In this document: in pieces, positions 1 to 7,606 of the stretch
How positions within the stretch are numbered: position 1 is the stretch's first letter
How the letters are laid out: each line of letters starts with the position of its first letter
Origin: JAGDMS01 sp050015455
GTDB lineage: Bacteria; Desulfobacterota; Binatia; HRBIN30
DNA: 64,000 bases
Reading direction: 5' to 3'
NCBI GenBank assembly: GCA_050015455.1
Contig: JBEKBJ010000010.1
Location: forward strand, 1 to 64,000
The notes under the pieces: generated by a model
Database searches by the model: none
Told to the model about the DNA's origin: nothing
The model's input: only the letters and a program-made list of their open reading frames with translations
Translations under genes and position numbers: made by a program

Positions 1-109
1 CCCGACCGGTTACCCTGCCGGAGTTGGCTTCGAGTGGTAGGTTGTTCATGTTTCCATGACCGGTTCTCCTACATGAGGACTTGCACCTCATTTACAACGC
101 GCCCATGCT

Positions 110-172
110 GGGCGCACACCCGCCCATGCAGCCGACCGGCTCCCCCGGCGGCTGATGGGCACGACGTTGGGC
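110..172 (+). other. attC-like integron recombination site (left of cassette)
   Basis: The sequence shows an imperfect hairpin: positions 122-134 pair with 149-160, with one unpaired G at 128, and the stem continues through CCGG/CCGG at 136-139/145-148. Five bases after the right arm is GTTGGGC (166-172), an exact match to the integron core site GTTRRRY. A single extra base in the left arm and a five-base spacer before the core are attC hallmarks. No good left core (RYYYAAC) stands at the expected place, so this site is eroded or its left end is misjudged. Confidence 0.5.
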
Positions 173-751
173 AGCTCGATCAACGAGGAAAATCTCATGA
201 TCGGGAAACTGTTCCGAAATTGGCATGCTAAGCGGGACAGAAAGGCTCGTGCCGAGATCGCCTTCCAAGTCTGGCAGTGCCGATGGGAGAAGGACGTGAG
301 ATTCCTCGGTTTGGAGAACATCACGTTTGAGGAATGGAACGCTGGCACAGGCACAAGCAATCCGCAGAGATATAGAGACGATGTCGCGAGATGGTGCCTC
401 AAAAACTTGGCCGATTGTGTCGCAGAATACCTTCCTCCCGATATATCCGAGGAGGACGGCCGTCACATCGTAGATCAGGTGTGGCGTGCACTCCACAGCC
501 GCGGGTGGCTCCGAACGTATACTTGGTATGAGGATGTAAGCTCTGGCAACAGGGAACAGATATACTGCTCCCCGTGCGACGTTACATACCGCGTTCAGGC
601 AATGGGCAAGAAGTACGAAGCCCCAGAGGTCGATGTGGCGCAGCTCCAGGCCATCGCTACAACTGTGGCCGATCTCATGCGTGGGAGAAAGGAAGGAATG
701 CCCAACAAGGCGGCTGAAGGCGACGCTTGACAGCACGCCTCAGCCGCGCCG
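167..751 (+). mobile_element. integron gene cassette (585 bp)
   Basis: This is the interval between the predicted strand-exchange points G|TT of the two flanking attC-like sites. It contains one gene that fills it almost completely, starting 30 bp after the left junction and ending inside the right attC, which is the usual cassette layout. No integrase gene is in the window. From the attC orientation, the attI and intI end would lie to the left of position 1. No further attC was found to the right, so this is the last cassette of an array or an isolated one. Confidence 0.6.
197..730 (+). CDS. cassette-borne hypothetical protein (177 aa)
   Basis: I do not recognise this protein. It is soluble in appearance, with no signal peptide or membrane segment, is rich in Trp, Arg and acidic residues, and has several Cys (for example CSPC near residue 118). 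The start at 197 (MIGKLFRNWHAKRD) is chosen because GAGGAAA lies 7 bases upstream; an in-frame ATG at 155 falls inside the left attC hairpin and is unlikely. The stop codon lies inside the right attC site, as is typical of integron cassettes. Cassette genes are commonly of unknown or accessory function, and nothing here identifies a role. Its AT content looks higher than that of the downstream chromosome genes. Confidence 0.65.
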   Translation: MIGKLFRNWHAKRDRKARAEIAFQVWQCRWEKDVRFLGLENITFEEWNAGTGTSNPQRYRDDVARWCLKNLADCVAEYLPPDISEEDGRHIVDQVWRALHSRGWLRTYTWYEDVSSGNREQIYCSPCDVTYRVQAMGKKYEAPEVDVAQLQAIATTVADLMRGRKEGMPNKAAEGDA

Positions 752-757
752 TTAGAT
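700..757 (+). other. attC site (right of cassette)
   Basis: All attC parts are visible in order: left core GCCCAAC (700-706, matches RYYYAAC), spacer, left arm GGCTGAAGGCG (712-722), a central loop, right arm CGCCTCAGCC (736-745), a five-base spacer and right core GTTAGAT (751-757, matches GTTRRRY) followed by GC. The two arms are complementary apart from one extra A in the left arm, the expected extrahelical base. The total of 58 bp is within the known size range. The cassette gene stops at 730, in the loop. Confidence 0.75.
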
Positions 758-1051
758 GCCTTCGCCACAAAGGGGTTGATGATCGGGCGTGGAACCGCCC
801 GAGAGGACCTTGCCCGACGATGCCGTCCCCTCCATCCAGGCATGTGTTCGCAGCCGCCGAATCTTGTGGGCGTATCATGTGAATCTGCCCTTCAAGACGA
901 CCGACCACACGATTGTCATTCTCAAGAGTCTTCCCGTGCTTCAGTGCGGGGCGAGTGCAACCGAGCTCTGAGCTTGTCCGTTTTCAGCCTCGTCTTGGCC
1001 AAGGCTGCGAAGTAGCCGGCACCGCCGCCACCATGATACATTAGGCGGAAC
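758..1051. other. intergenic stretch, no gene supported
   Basis: Short open frames here lack ribosome-binding sites and coding character. It separates the cassette from the chromosome-like genes. No second attC, tRNA or obvious promoter was recognised. Confidence 0.5.
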
Positions 1052-1312
1052 ATGGCTGACGAAAGCCAAGCGGGACCGGTCGGAAACGGCGACAAGTTTT
1101 ACCGGGGCGTAATCCATTCGCTGCAACGCGGCGCCCAACGCGGGACGATCCGTGCCGCCAGCGGTCGCGACATCCCGTTCGTCTTCGCCTATGTGACCAT
1201 GCTAGGGTTGCACCGGAACTTCGACGATCTTTATGAAGGCCTGCGCGTCGGTTACGACGTGAGCTGGACCTCGCGGGGCCTGCGTGTCAGCGTGATCCGG
1301 ATCCCCGACTGA
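1052..1312 (+). CDS. small cold-shock-like OB-fold protein (86 aa)
   Basis: The pattern RGVIHSL..G...GTIRA.SGRDIPF, then F..LYEG..V.YDVSW...G..V.VI, follows the strand order of a cold-shock (S1-like) domain: G.I, a glycine turn, G.I, a D-I-F strand, then L-x-x-G-x-x-V. The nucleic-acid-binding aromatic motifs of true Csp proteins (KGFGFI, VFVH) are not conserved, so it is a divergent member and may not bind RNA in the same way. It stands alone between the cassette and a membrane protein on the opposite strand. The assignment is by pattern only. Confidence 0.55.
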   Translation: MADESQAGPVGNGDKFYRGVIHSLQRGAQRGTIRAASGRDIPFVFAYVTMLGLHRNFDDLYEGLRVGYDVSWTSRGLRVSVIRIPD

Positions 1313-1386
1313 AGGTGGTCGCGTCTCGCTGCCGAAGAGTCGGGCAGGAAGGGGGGAAGCCCCTCATGCCGCTGTGGGATCGAGCG

Positions 1387-1782
1387 CTACGCTTCCCGCT
1401 CGCCACGCTGGCGATACCACGACCGAATCAAGCCGGCGGCGGCGCAAAACAAGCCGAGCAGGATCAGCATGCGGCCGCCGCTCTGGACGACTCTGTAGAA
1501 GTCGAGCTTGGTGGTGATGAGGGCATGCTGATCGCTGCCCTGTTGCAAAGGTCTGAGCAGGGTGGCGGTGGTGTGCGCGCTCAATTCACGAAACTCCTCG
1601 AAATGCGCCGTGGGCGCCGGAATGTTCCCGGTCGCCAGCAGCTCCTCGTACTCGGCACCCTTGTCCTTTCCGGTATACCAATTGCCGAATCCGAGGATGA
1701 CGAGCAGCAAGCCGATCGGCAACAGCGGGTTGCGGAGCGCCCACATACTAGTTCTGCTAGCATTGAAGATTCGGCGCGGCAA
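1387..1782 (-). CDS. small two-helix membrane protein (131 aa)
   Basis: I do not recognise this family. There are two hydrophobic segments, about residues 19-35 (LLPIGLLLVILGFGNW) and 103-118 (GRMLILLGLFCAAAGLI), with a polar segment between them that is probably extracytoplasmic or periplasmic, and a basic C-terminus (SWYRQRGEREA). A second possible start is Met13 (MWALRNP), which would bring the first helix closer to the N-terminus. It is divergent from meaB, with a 95-bp gap holding both promoters. Confidence 0.5.
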   Translation of the reverse strand: MPRRIFNASRTSMWALRNPLLPIGLLLVILGFGNWYTGKDKGAEYEELLATGNIPAPTAHFEEFRELSAHTTATLLRPLQQGSDQHALITTKLDFYRVVQSGGRMLILLGLFCAAAGLIRSWYRQRGEREA

Positions 1783-1877
1783 GATTGCGTGCGCCGGGGG
1801 CCTACGTTATACGATAACAGACAAGGCCCACGCGCCGTGAGTAATCTCTCAAGTCCGCAGCTGGCAATCGAAAGCTG

Positions 1878-2876
1878 ATGCCCACGAAATTGGTCAAGCG
1901 CATGCTCGCCGGGGATCGGTTTGCTTTGGCGAAACTGATCACGCTAGTGGAAAACCGCCACCCCGAAACGGCGACGGTGATGAGTCTGATTCACAGCCGC
2001 TGCGGGCGCGCCTATACCATTGGCATCACCGGGCCGCCCGGGGCCGGCAAGTCAACCCTGGTGGATCGCTTGGTCGGCAAGCTCCGGGAAAACAACTACA
2101 GCGTGGGCATCATCGCGATCGATCCTTCCAGCCCGTTTTCCGGCGGTGCGGTGCTGGGTGACCGGATCCGCATGCAGAGCCATTACCTGGACGAGCAGGT
2201 GTTCATCCGCAGTTTGAGCACCCGCGGCAGTCACGGCGGTCTGGCCCGGGCGACACGCAATGTGGCGCAGTTGCTCGACGCCTTCGGCAAAGATTTCATC
2301 GTGGTGGAAACCGTCGGCGTTGGGCAAACGGAGCTGGACGTCATGCGCATCGCCGACACCACCGTCGTGGTTCTGGTGCCCGAAGCCGGCGATACGGTGC
2401 AGACGATGAAAGCCGGCTTGCTGGAGATCGCCGACGCCTTCGTGGTCAACAAGGCCGATCGCGATGGCGCGCTGCGAATCAAGACCGAATTGGAGATGAT
2501 GCTGCAGTTGCGGCCGGCCATGGACTGGACGGTGCCGGTGCTGCTGACGGAGGCCACGACCGGCAAAGGCGTTGGCGAACTCCTCGAGGTGATCATGCGC
2601 CATCGCGAGTACTGGCGCAGCACCGGCAAAGGGGTGGTGCGCAGCGCCACGGCGCAGCAGGAGGAGTTCGTGGCGGTGCTGCGCGAGGAGATCAGCCGCC
2701 GCCTCGAGACCAGTCTTTTAGATGCCAGTCTACAGAACGGCGAGATCGGCATCCTGTTGCAGCAGATCAAGCGGGGTGAAATCGACCCGTACCGGGCGGC
2801 GCTGCGCATCGTCGATGATGAACGCAGCATGCGCGCGCTGCTGGGCAAACGCGGGCAGAAGCCGGCCGCAGAATGA
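1878..2876 (+). CDS. meaB: methylmalonyl-CoA mutase-associated GTPase MeaB
   Basis: MeaB/ArgK is the G3E-family GTPase that protects and reloads adenosylcobalamin-dependent methylmalonyl-CoA mutase. Visible motifs are the P-loop GPPGAGKST (about residues 52-60), the IAIDPSSPFSGGA segment typical of the family, the VVETVGVGQTE Walker B region, and NKAD for guanine specificity. The length of 332 aa matches family members. The mutase itself is not in the window. Propionyl-CoA carboxylase-type enzymes encoded elsewhere in this window would supply methylmalonyl-CoA. The stop codon overlaps the next start (ATGA), so the two are translationally coupled. Confidence 0.95.
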   Translation: MPTKLVKRMLAGDRFALAKLITLVENRHPETATVMSLIHSRCGRAYTIGITGPPGAGKSTLVDRLVGKLRENNYSVGIIAIDPSSPFSGGAVLGDRIRMQSHYLDEQVFIRSLSTRGSHGGLARATRNVAQLLDAFGKDFIVVETVGVGQTELDVMRIADTTVVVLVPEAGDTVQTMKAGLLEIADAFVVNKADRDGALRIKTELEMMLQLRPAMDWTVPVLLTEATTGKGVGELLEVIMRHREYWRSTGKGVVRSATAQQEEFVAVLREEISRRLETSLLDASLQNGEIGILLQQIKRGEIDPYRAALRIVDDERSMRALLGKRGQKPAAE

Positions 2877-3637
2877 ATGCGCCGCGTACATTTGTCATCG
2901 GCGACATCCATGGCTGTGCGGATGAGATCGACCGCTTGCTGGAGACGCTCGCCCCGAGCAGCGCCGACGTCGTGGTATTCCTCGGCGATTACATCGACCG
3001 GGGCCCCGCATCCAAGGCCGTGATCGACCGCTTGCTGCGGCTTCGACGTGAAGGCCCGCGCTGTATCTTTTTGAAAGGCAATCACGAAGACATGTTCCTC
3101 GGCTTTCTCGGCCGCTGCGGTCTGTACGGCGATGCGTTCCTGGCCAACGGAGGCGAGACGACGCTGCGCAGTTACGGGCTGGCGAACAGGGCGGGGCCGG
3201 TGACGGCAGAGCTGCTGCCGCCCGACCACATGGATTTCTTACTGTCACTCGAGATGTACTCCCAGCACGGCGAGTGTTTCTGCGTCCACGCCGGGCTTGC
3301 TCCGACGCGCCCGCTGGCGGAGCAGCAGGTCGAGGACATGCTGTGGATTCGGAACGAGTTCATTTGCAGTGCGCATCCGTTCCCGTTCACCGTCATCTTC
3401 GGACACACGCCGCAACGGGAGGTGTTGCTCGACCTGCCTTACAAGATCGGCCTCGACACCGGCCTGGTGTACTGGAACCAACTGTCTTGCCTAGAATTGC
3501 ATGACAAGCGCCTCTACCAGATTCAGCGAGGAGAGCGGAACGTGCGAAGCCGCAGTCTGCAGGCACAGTTCGCTCAGCGCCGCCGCCATCCGTCGTCGCA
3601 AGAGCTACCGTCAAGTCAGCGCGAGGAATGCCCCTGA
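2873..3637 (+). CDS. PPP-family metallophosphatase (serine/threonine protein phosphatase-like)
   Basis: The metallophosphoesterase motifs are all present: GDIHG (10-14), GDYIDRG (38-44), GNHE (69-72), CVHAG (137-141) and IFGHTP, which together form the two-metal site of PPP phosphatases and bacterial PrpA/ApaH-like enzymes. The length of 254 aa fits the bacterial protein-phosphatase subgroup better than ApaH. The first 216 residues are conserved in character; the basic C-terminal tail after residue 220 (RSRSLQAQFAQRRR) is low in complexity. It starts four bases inside the end of meaB, so both probably come from one transcript. Substrate unknown. Confidence 0.88.
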   Translation: MNAPRTFVIGDIHGCADEIDRLLETLAPSSADVVVFLGDYIDRGPASKAVIDRLLRLRREGPRCIFLKGNHEDMFLGFLGRCGLYGDAFLANGGETTLRSYGLANRAGPVTAELLPPDHMDFLLSLEMYSQHGECFCVHAGLAPTRPLAEQQVEDMLWIRNEFICSAHPFPFTVIFGHTPQREVLLDLPYKIGLDTGLVYWNQLSCLELHDKRLYQIQRGERNVRSRSLQAQFAQRRRHPSSQELPSSQREECP

Positions 3638-3643
3638 GGCGGC

Positions 3644-5611
3644 ATGTCATCGTCGCAGGGCTCGAAGATGTGTTGCCCGCAGGGGCGTCGGAATGCCCGC
3701 AGGGGCCGGCGGTTGCTGGTGCTGCTCTTGCTGGTGTGGTTCGGATGGAGTGCGGAAACGGTGCGGGCGGAGGAGAAGTACGAGCTGCCCGGTGCGGTGT
3801 CGCGGTGGGCGACGGTGTCGCGGCTGATCGGACGGGCGGACCCGCACGAACGGCTCGGCATGTCCATTACGCTCGGGGTCCGGCATCAGGACGAACTGGA
3901 TGCACTGCTAGCTGCCCAGCAGCAGCCGGGTTCGCCGCAATACCATCGCTGGCTGAGGCCGCAGGAATTCGCGGCCCGCTTTGCGCCGTCGGTGCCGGAG
4001 TATGAGGCGCTGGCCCAATGGCTCGAACGCGAAGGCTTTGCCGTGCACCGTTGGGAGAACCGCCTCCGCCTGGATTTCTCGGGAAGCGTCGCGCGCGTGG
4101 AGCGCACTTTTGGTGTGCGCATGAATTACTACCAGCGCGCGAGCCGCATCCACATCGCCAACGAGAACGCGCCGCTCTTGCCGATTCAATTTGCCGACAG
4201 CGTCGAGTTCATCCGTCTCAACACCTTCCCATTGGCCGAGCCCCTGGTTAAGGTCCTTTACTCCGGCAGCCTCGTGGACACTATGGCGCCGCGCGATCTG
4301 CACGTAGCCTACAACGTGGTGCCCGTGCTGGACCGCGGCATCGACGGCTCCGGGCAGATCATCGCTGTGGTGGCGCGGTCGGATTACAAGGACAGCGACG
4401 TGTCGAGCTTTCAGCAAGAATTCGGGGGTAGCCTGCCGCTGCCGACGAAGGTGTTCCCGGCTGGGAACCCGGGGGTGGGGGCGTCGAACACCATCTGCAA
4501 ATACCACAATGACCAGCAGTGCATCCAGGGTGAGGAGGGCGAGGTGCTGCTCGATGTGGAGTGGGCGAATGCGATGGCGCCGGGCGCCAGTGTGCTCGTC
4601 GATATCGCCGGCCCCGGCGTGGGCGATGCCGACATCGATCAGAGCCTCCTCGACATTGTCAACCATCACCCCGAGGCGAAAATGATTAGCATGAGCTTCG
4701 GCGCCTGCGAGAGTCAGGACACAAGCGACCATGTGCTCTTTGCGCCGATGTACGCGCAGGCCGCGGCGCAGGGCCAGACGGTGTTCGTGGCCACGGGCGA
4801 CAACGGCGCCGACGACTGCGAGGATGGGAAAGGGGCGAGCGTGAACGTGCTGGCGACCGATCCCAACGTCACTGCGGTCGGCGGCACGGCGCTCAATGCG
4901 GGTTTCGATGGCAACGGTAACGCCACCGGATACTTTGGTGAGACCGTCTGGAATGATGCGGAAGGCGCGTCCGGCGGAGGCGTCAGCGTGCTCGTAAGCA
5001 AGCCCGCGTACCAAGTTGCTCCGGGGGTGCCGGCGGGCGGGATGCGGGATGTGCCGGACGTGGCGCTGCTCGCGAGTCCGTCCACCTCCGGGTACGTCAT
5101 CGTGATCGAGAATCAAGTCATGATCGTCGGAGGCACCAGCGTGGCGACGCCGAATTGGGCCGGGATCGTAGCGCTACTGAACCAGGCTGCCTCGGCCGAC
5201 GGCTCCGGCGCCCTCAACACCCACCTGTATGCCCTGGGCCGACAGCAGTATGCGCCCGGAGGCTCAGGCCCGTTTCATGACATTGTGAACGGCAACAACA
5301 GCGTCGTAACTGTTGTTGCCGGCCACGACTACCATGTGACGGGTTTCAGCGCCGGCGTCGGGTATGATCTCTGCACGGGCCTCGGGACGCCCGATGTCGA
5401 CCTGCTGGTGCGCGCGTTCGCCGCGGCGGCTTGCCCGGGCGATTGCAACGGCGACGGCGTCGTCACCATCGACGAGATAGTGACCGGTGTCAACATTGCC
5501 CTCGGTGCCACGCCCCTGTCGCAGTGCCCCGGCCTGGATGCCAACGGTGACGGGGTCGTCACAGTGGATGAGCTGCTCGAAGCGGTGAGCCGTGCGCTGA
5601 ATGGTTGCTGA
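3644..5611 (+). CDS. secreted S53 (sedolisin/kumamolisin) serine-carboxyl peptidase with dockerin-like tail
   Basis: An N-terminal signal sequence (basic RRGRR, then LLVLLLLVWFGW, about residues 20-42) leads into a Pro-kumamolisin activation domain (about 45-200, with PGSPQYHRWL). The catalytic domain has E300 and D304 in GEVLLDVEWANAM, oxyanion D386 in ATGDNGADD and nucleophile S499 in GGTSVATP, followed by the calcium-site region GYDLCTGLGTPD. The last 60 residues carry two calcium loops (CNGDGVVTIDEI and ANGDGVVTVDEL) separated by a GVNIALG-type helix, a dockerin-like module also seen in the protein at 40140-41096. This suggests an acid-type endopeptidase that docks on a cell-surface scaffold. 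It starts 6 bp after the phosphatase. Confidence 0.92.
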   Translation: MSSSQGSKMCCPQGRRNARRGRRLLVLLLLVWFGWSAETVRAEEKYELPGAVSRWATVSRLIGRADPHERLGMSITLGVRHQDELDALLAAQQQPGSPQYHRWLRPQEFAARFAPSVPEYEALAQWLEREGFAVHRWENRLRLDFSGSVARVERTFGVRMNYYQRASRIHIANENAPLLPIQFADSVEFIRLNTFPLAEPLVKVLYSGSLVDTMAPRDLHVAYNVVPVLDRGIDGSGQIIAVVARSDYKDSDVSSFQQEFGGSLPLPTKVFPAGNPGVGASNTICKYHNDQQCIQGEEGEVLLDVEWANAMAPGASVLVDIAGPGVGDADIDQSLLDIVNHHPEAKMISMSFGACESQDTSDHVLFAPMYAQAAAQGQTVFVATGDNGADDCEDGKGASVNVLATDPNVTAVGGTALNAGFDGNGNATGYFGETVWNDAEGASGGGVSVLVSKPAYQVAPGVPAGGMRDVPDVALLASPSTSGYVIVIENQVMIVGGTSVATPNWAGIVALLNQAASADGSGALNTHLYALGRQQYAPGGSGPFHDIVNGNNSVVTVVAGHDYHVTGFSAGVGYDLCTGLGTPDVDLLVRAFAAAACPGDCNGDGVVTIDEIVTGVNIALGATPLSQCPGLDANGDGVVTVDELLEAVSRALNGC

Positions 5612-6077
5612 GCAGGAGCGAATCGGAACGACGGGACCGGCTAACTTCGCTGCTGCGAGCGCCCTGACAGATGGCGGGGGGACGGGCTTGCGCCTCGCGC
5701 GTGCGCTGGCCCGCCAAGCGCGCCCACGATTCTCCGGCTTTGGCGGCGTAGCGCCGTGCCGGTCCGCGCGCTTCGCCCACTCGGTGCAGAACGCGGCGCC
5801 TGACGTAGCCGGCCTCGAGGCCGAGCGCGTGACAGATACTAACGAACGAGAACAGCTGTGACGGATCGTCCGCCAGCATCCAGGCGCGTTCCTGCATCCA
5901 GGCTCGACGGTTTTGCAGGTACGGTATTGCGCAAGGCGGCTTGGTGAGGGTGCGGATGGCGTCGATGAGAACTGCCAGCATGAGGCGCCGCTCGCCATCT
6001 TCGGGAAGCGCATCCAGAAATCCCAACCCTGTTCCACGGCCTCGGGCCACCGGTGCACCTCTACTTGCTGGCAACAT
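5559..6077 (-). CDS. hypothetical protein with FSFVSIC motif (paralogue of 54091-54378)
   Basis: The core ERRLMLAVLIDAIRTL, then RRAWMQERAWML, then LFSFVSICHALGLEAGYVRRRV matches in order the small protein at 54091-54378 (ERLLLAVVESAYWDL, RRRTARLYFL, TFSFVSICQHFNWSPASIRSQL). I know no function for this family; its shape suggests a short all-helical DNA- or protein-binding domain. The start at 6077 (MLPASRG) is a choice; the frame stays open to 6191. The C-terminal 70 residues are Arg/Ser-rich and overlap the 3' end of the convergent S53 peptidase gene by 53 bp, so the true stop region may be degenerate. Confidence 0.5.
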   Translation of the reverse strand: MLPASRGAPVARGRGTGLGFLDALPEDGERRLMLAVLIDAIRTLTKPPCAIPYLQNRRAWMQERAWMLADDPSQLFSFVSICHALGLEAGYVRRRVLHRVGEARGPARRYAAKAGESWARLAGQRTREAQARPPAICQGARSSEVSRSRRSDSLLLSNHSAHGSPLRAAHPL

Positions 6078-6243
6078 GCTGGCAACATAAGGCCGCGGGG
6101 CTGATTTCGACAATCGCCTGCACGGGGCATTTATGGAGAAACGAATGGTGAGGAAAGCGCGTCGGGGCAGGGGATCGCCGGCTGCGATCATCCCTACCTT
6201 GGTGAGTGGTCCGCTTCTGTCCGAAGGCGAAAAACTACCGGGA

Positions 6244-6867
6244 TCAGTTCACGATGCCGTGCCGGATGGCGTAGCGCACGAGATCGGCGGTCGAATGGAG
6301 GTCGAGTTTGTCGATGATGTGCTTGCGGTGGCTTTCGACCGTGTTGATGCTTAGCCCCAGGGCGTCGGCCACTTGTCGGTTAGTATGGCCCGAGCTGATC
6401 ATGGCGAGCACCTGGCGTTCGCGGGCGCTCAACACGGCGGGAGAGCGATGCCCGTCCCCTCTCGTACTTCCTAGGATGCCCCCAAAATAGGTTTGGCCGG
6501 CGCAGACGGCGAGCACCGCGGCAAGCAGATCCTGATCGTCGACATCCTTGACGAGATAGCCCTTGGCGCCCGCCGCCATGCTTGCCAACACGTATTGCTC
6601 GTCGGCGTGCATCGATAGCATCAACACCTGCGCCCCGGGTGTGGCCGCCGTGATCCGCCGGGTCGCCTCAATGCCGTTGAGGTCGGGCAGACTGACGTCC
6701 ATCAGCACGACATCGGGATGTAGCTCGGCGGCGGCGGTGATCGCTTCAAGGCCGCTGCCGAGTTCTCCTGCCACTTCGATGTCGTTGGTAGATTCGAGAA
6801 TCTTGCGCAGGCCTCGGCGGACCACGGTGTGGTCGTCAACCAGCAGCACCCGTATCTTGCGCGTCAC
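6244..6867 (-). CDS. NarL/LuxR-family response regulator
   Basis: The receiver domain (about 1-120) has DD near residues 11-12, phospho-acceptor Asp in VVLMDVSLPDLNG (about residue 57) and the conserved Lys in GYLVKDV. The C-terminal LuxR-type helix-turn-helix (about 145-205) has LSARERQVLAMISSG.TNRQVA and SINTVESHRKHI. It is a transcription factor activated by phosphorylation. It lies 94 bp downstream of a second, closely similar regulator and its kinase, all on the same strand, so one kinase may feed both regulators. Confidence 0.93.
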   Translation of the reverse strand: MTRKIRVLLVDDHTVVRRGLRKILESTNDIEVAGELGSGLEAITAAAELHPDVVLMDVSLPDLNGIEATRRITAATPGAQVLMLSMHADEQYVLASMAAGAKGYLVKDVDDQDLLAAVLAVCAGQTYFGGILGSTRGDGHRSPAVLSARERQVLAMISSGHTNRQVADALGLSINTVESHRKHIIDKLDLHSTADLVRYAIRHGIVN

Positions 6868-6961
6868 CTAGACAAACTCTCTATGTGCCAGGATACCGGC
6901 CGATTGACGGGTCGAGCAATCCCGTGGACAGGTGATTCTCGGGCCCGAAAACACGGGAGCA

Positions 6962-7606
6962 CTATTGGATCAGCCCGTGGCGCAGCGCAAAACGCACGAT
7001 CGCGGCGGTGTTATGCAGCTGGAGCTTCTCCATCAGGTGTTTGCGGTGCGTTTCCACTGTGCTCGGGGCGACGTCGAGGAGGTGGGCAATGTCTTTGTTG
7101 CTCTTGCCCTCGGCGATCAGTTGCAGCACCTCCCGTTCGCGATCGGACAATCCGGCCAGCTCATCTGCGCTTTCCACCGATTCGTGCAAATAGCCTCGCA
7201 GCACGACCTTCGACACCGCTGGGCTGAAGTACGAGCCGCCCGAGTGCAGGGCCGTGATCGCTTTCAGCAGGTCCTGATCATCGGCATCCTTGAGCAGGTA
7301 GCCTTTGGCGCCCGCTTTCAGGCTCTGCTGGATATAAGCTTCGTCAGCGTGCATCGACAGGATGAGGACTTTGGTTTCGGGTGTGGCTTTGGCGAGCTGG
7401 CGGGTCACCTCGATTCCATTGAGGCTGGGTAGGCTGATATCGACGACGGCCACCGACGGCCGCTGGCGTCCGGCCGCCTCGACCGCGGCGCGTCCATCGC
7501 CGACTTCGGCGACGATTTCCATTGACGGGTCGGTCTCCAGGATGCGCCGCAACCCCTGGCGCACCACCGTGTGGTCATCAGCCAGCAAAACGCGAATCGT
7601 CCCCAT
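6962..7606 (-). CDS. NarL/LuxR-family response regulator (paired with kinase)
   Basis: The receiver domain has ADDHTVVRQGLRRIL, acceptor Asp in VAVVDISLPSLNG and Lys in GYLLKDADDQDLL. The LuxR helix-turn-helix has LSDREREVLQLIAEGKSNKDIA and APSTVETHRKHL. It shares most of its sequence pattern with the regulator at 6244-6867, so the two are recent paralogues. Its start codon overlaps the end of the kinase gene by 29 bp, which argues that this one is the primary partner. The differing HTH recognition segments suggest partly different target promoters. Confidence 0.94.
   Translation of the reverse strand: MGTIRVLLADDHTVVRQGLRRILETDPSMEIVAEVGDGRAAVEAAGRQRPSVAVVDISLPSLNGIEVTRQLAKATPETKVLILSMHADEAYIQQSLKAGAKGYLLKDADDQDLLKAITALHSGGSYFSPAVSKVVLRGYLHESVESADELAGLSDREREVLQLIAEGKSNKDIAHLLDVAPSTVETHRKHLMEKLQLHNTAAIVRFALRHGLIQ

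Noticed and set aside
1..60. A third attC ending in GTTGGCT at 22-28
   Set aside because: The core mismatches GTTRRRY at one position and the left half lies outside the window, so it cannot be judged.
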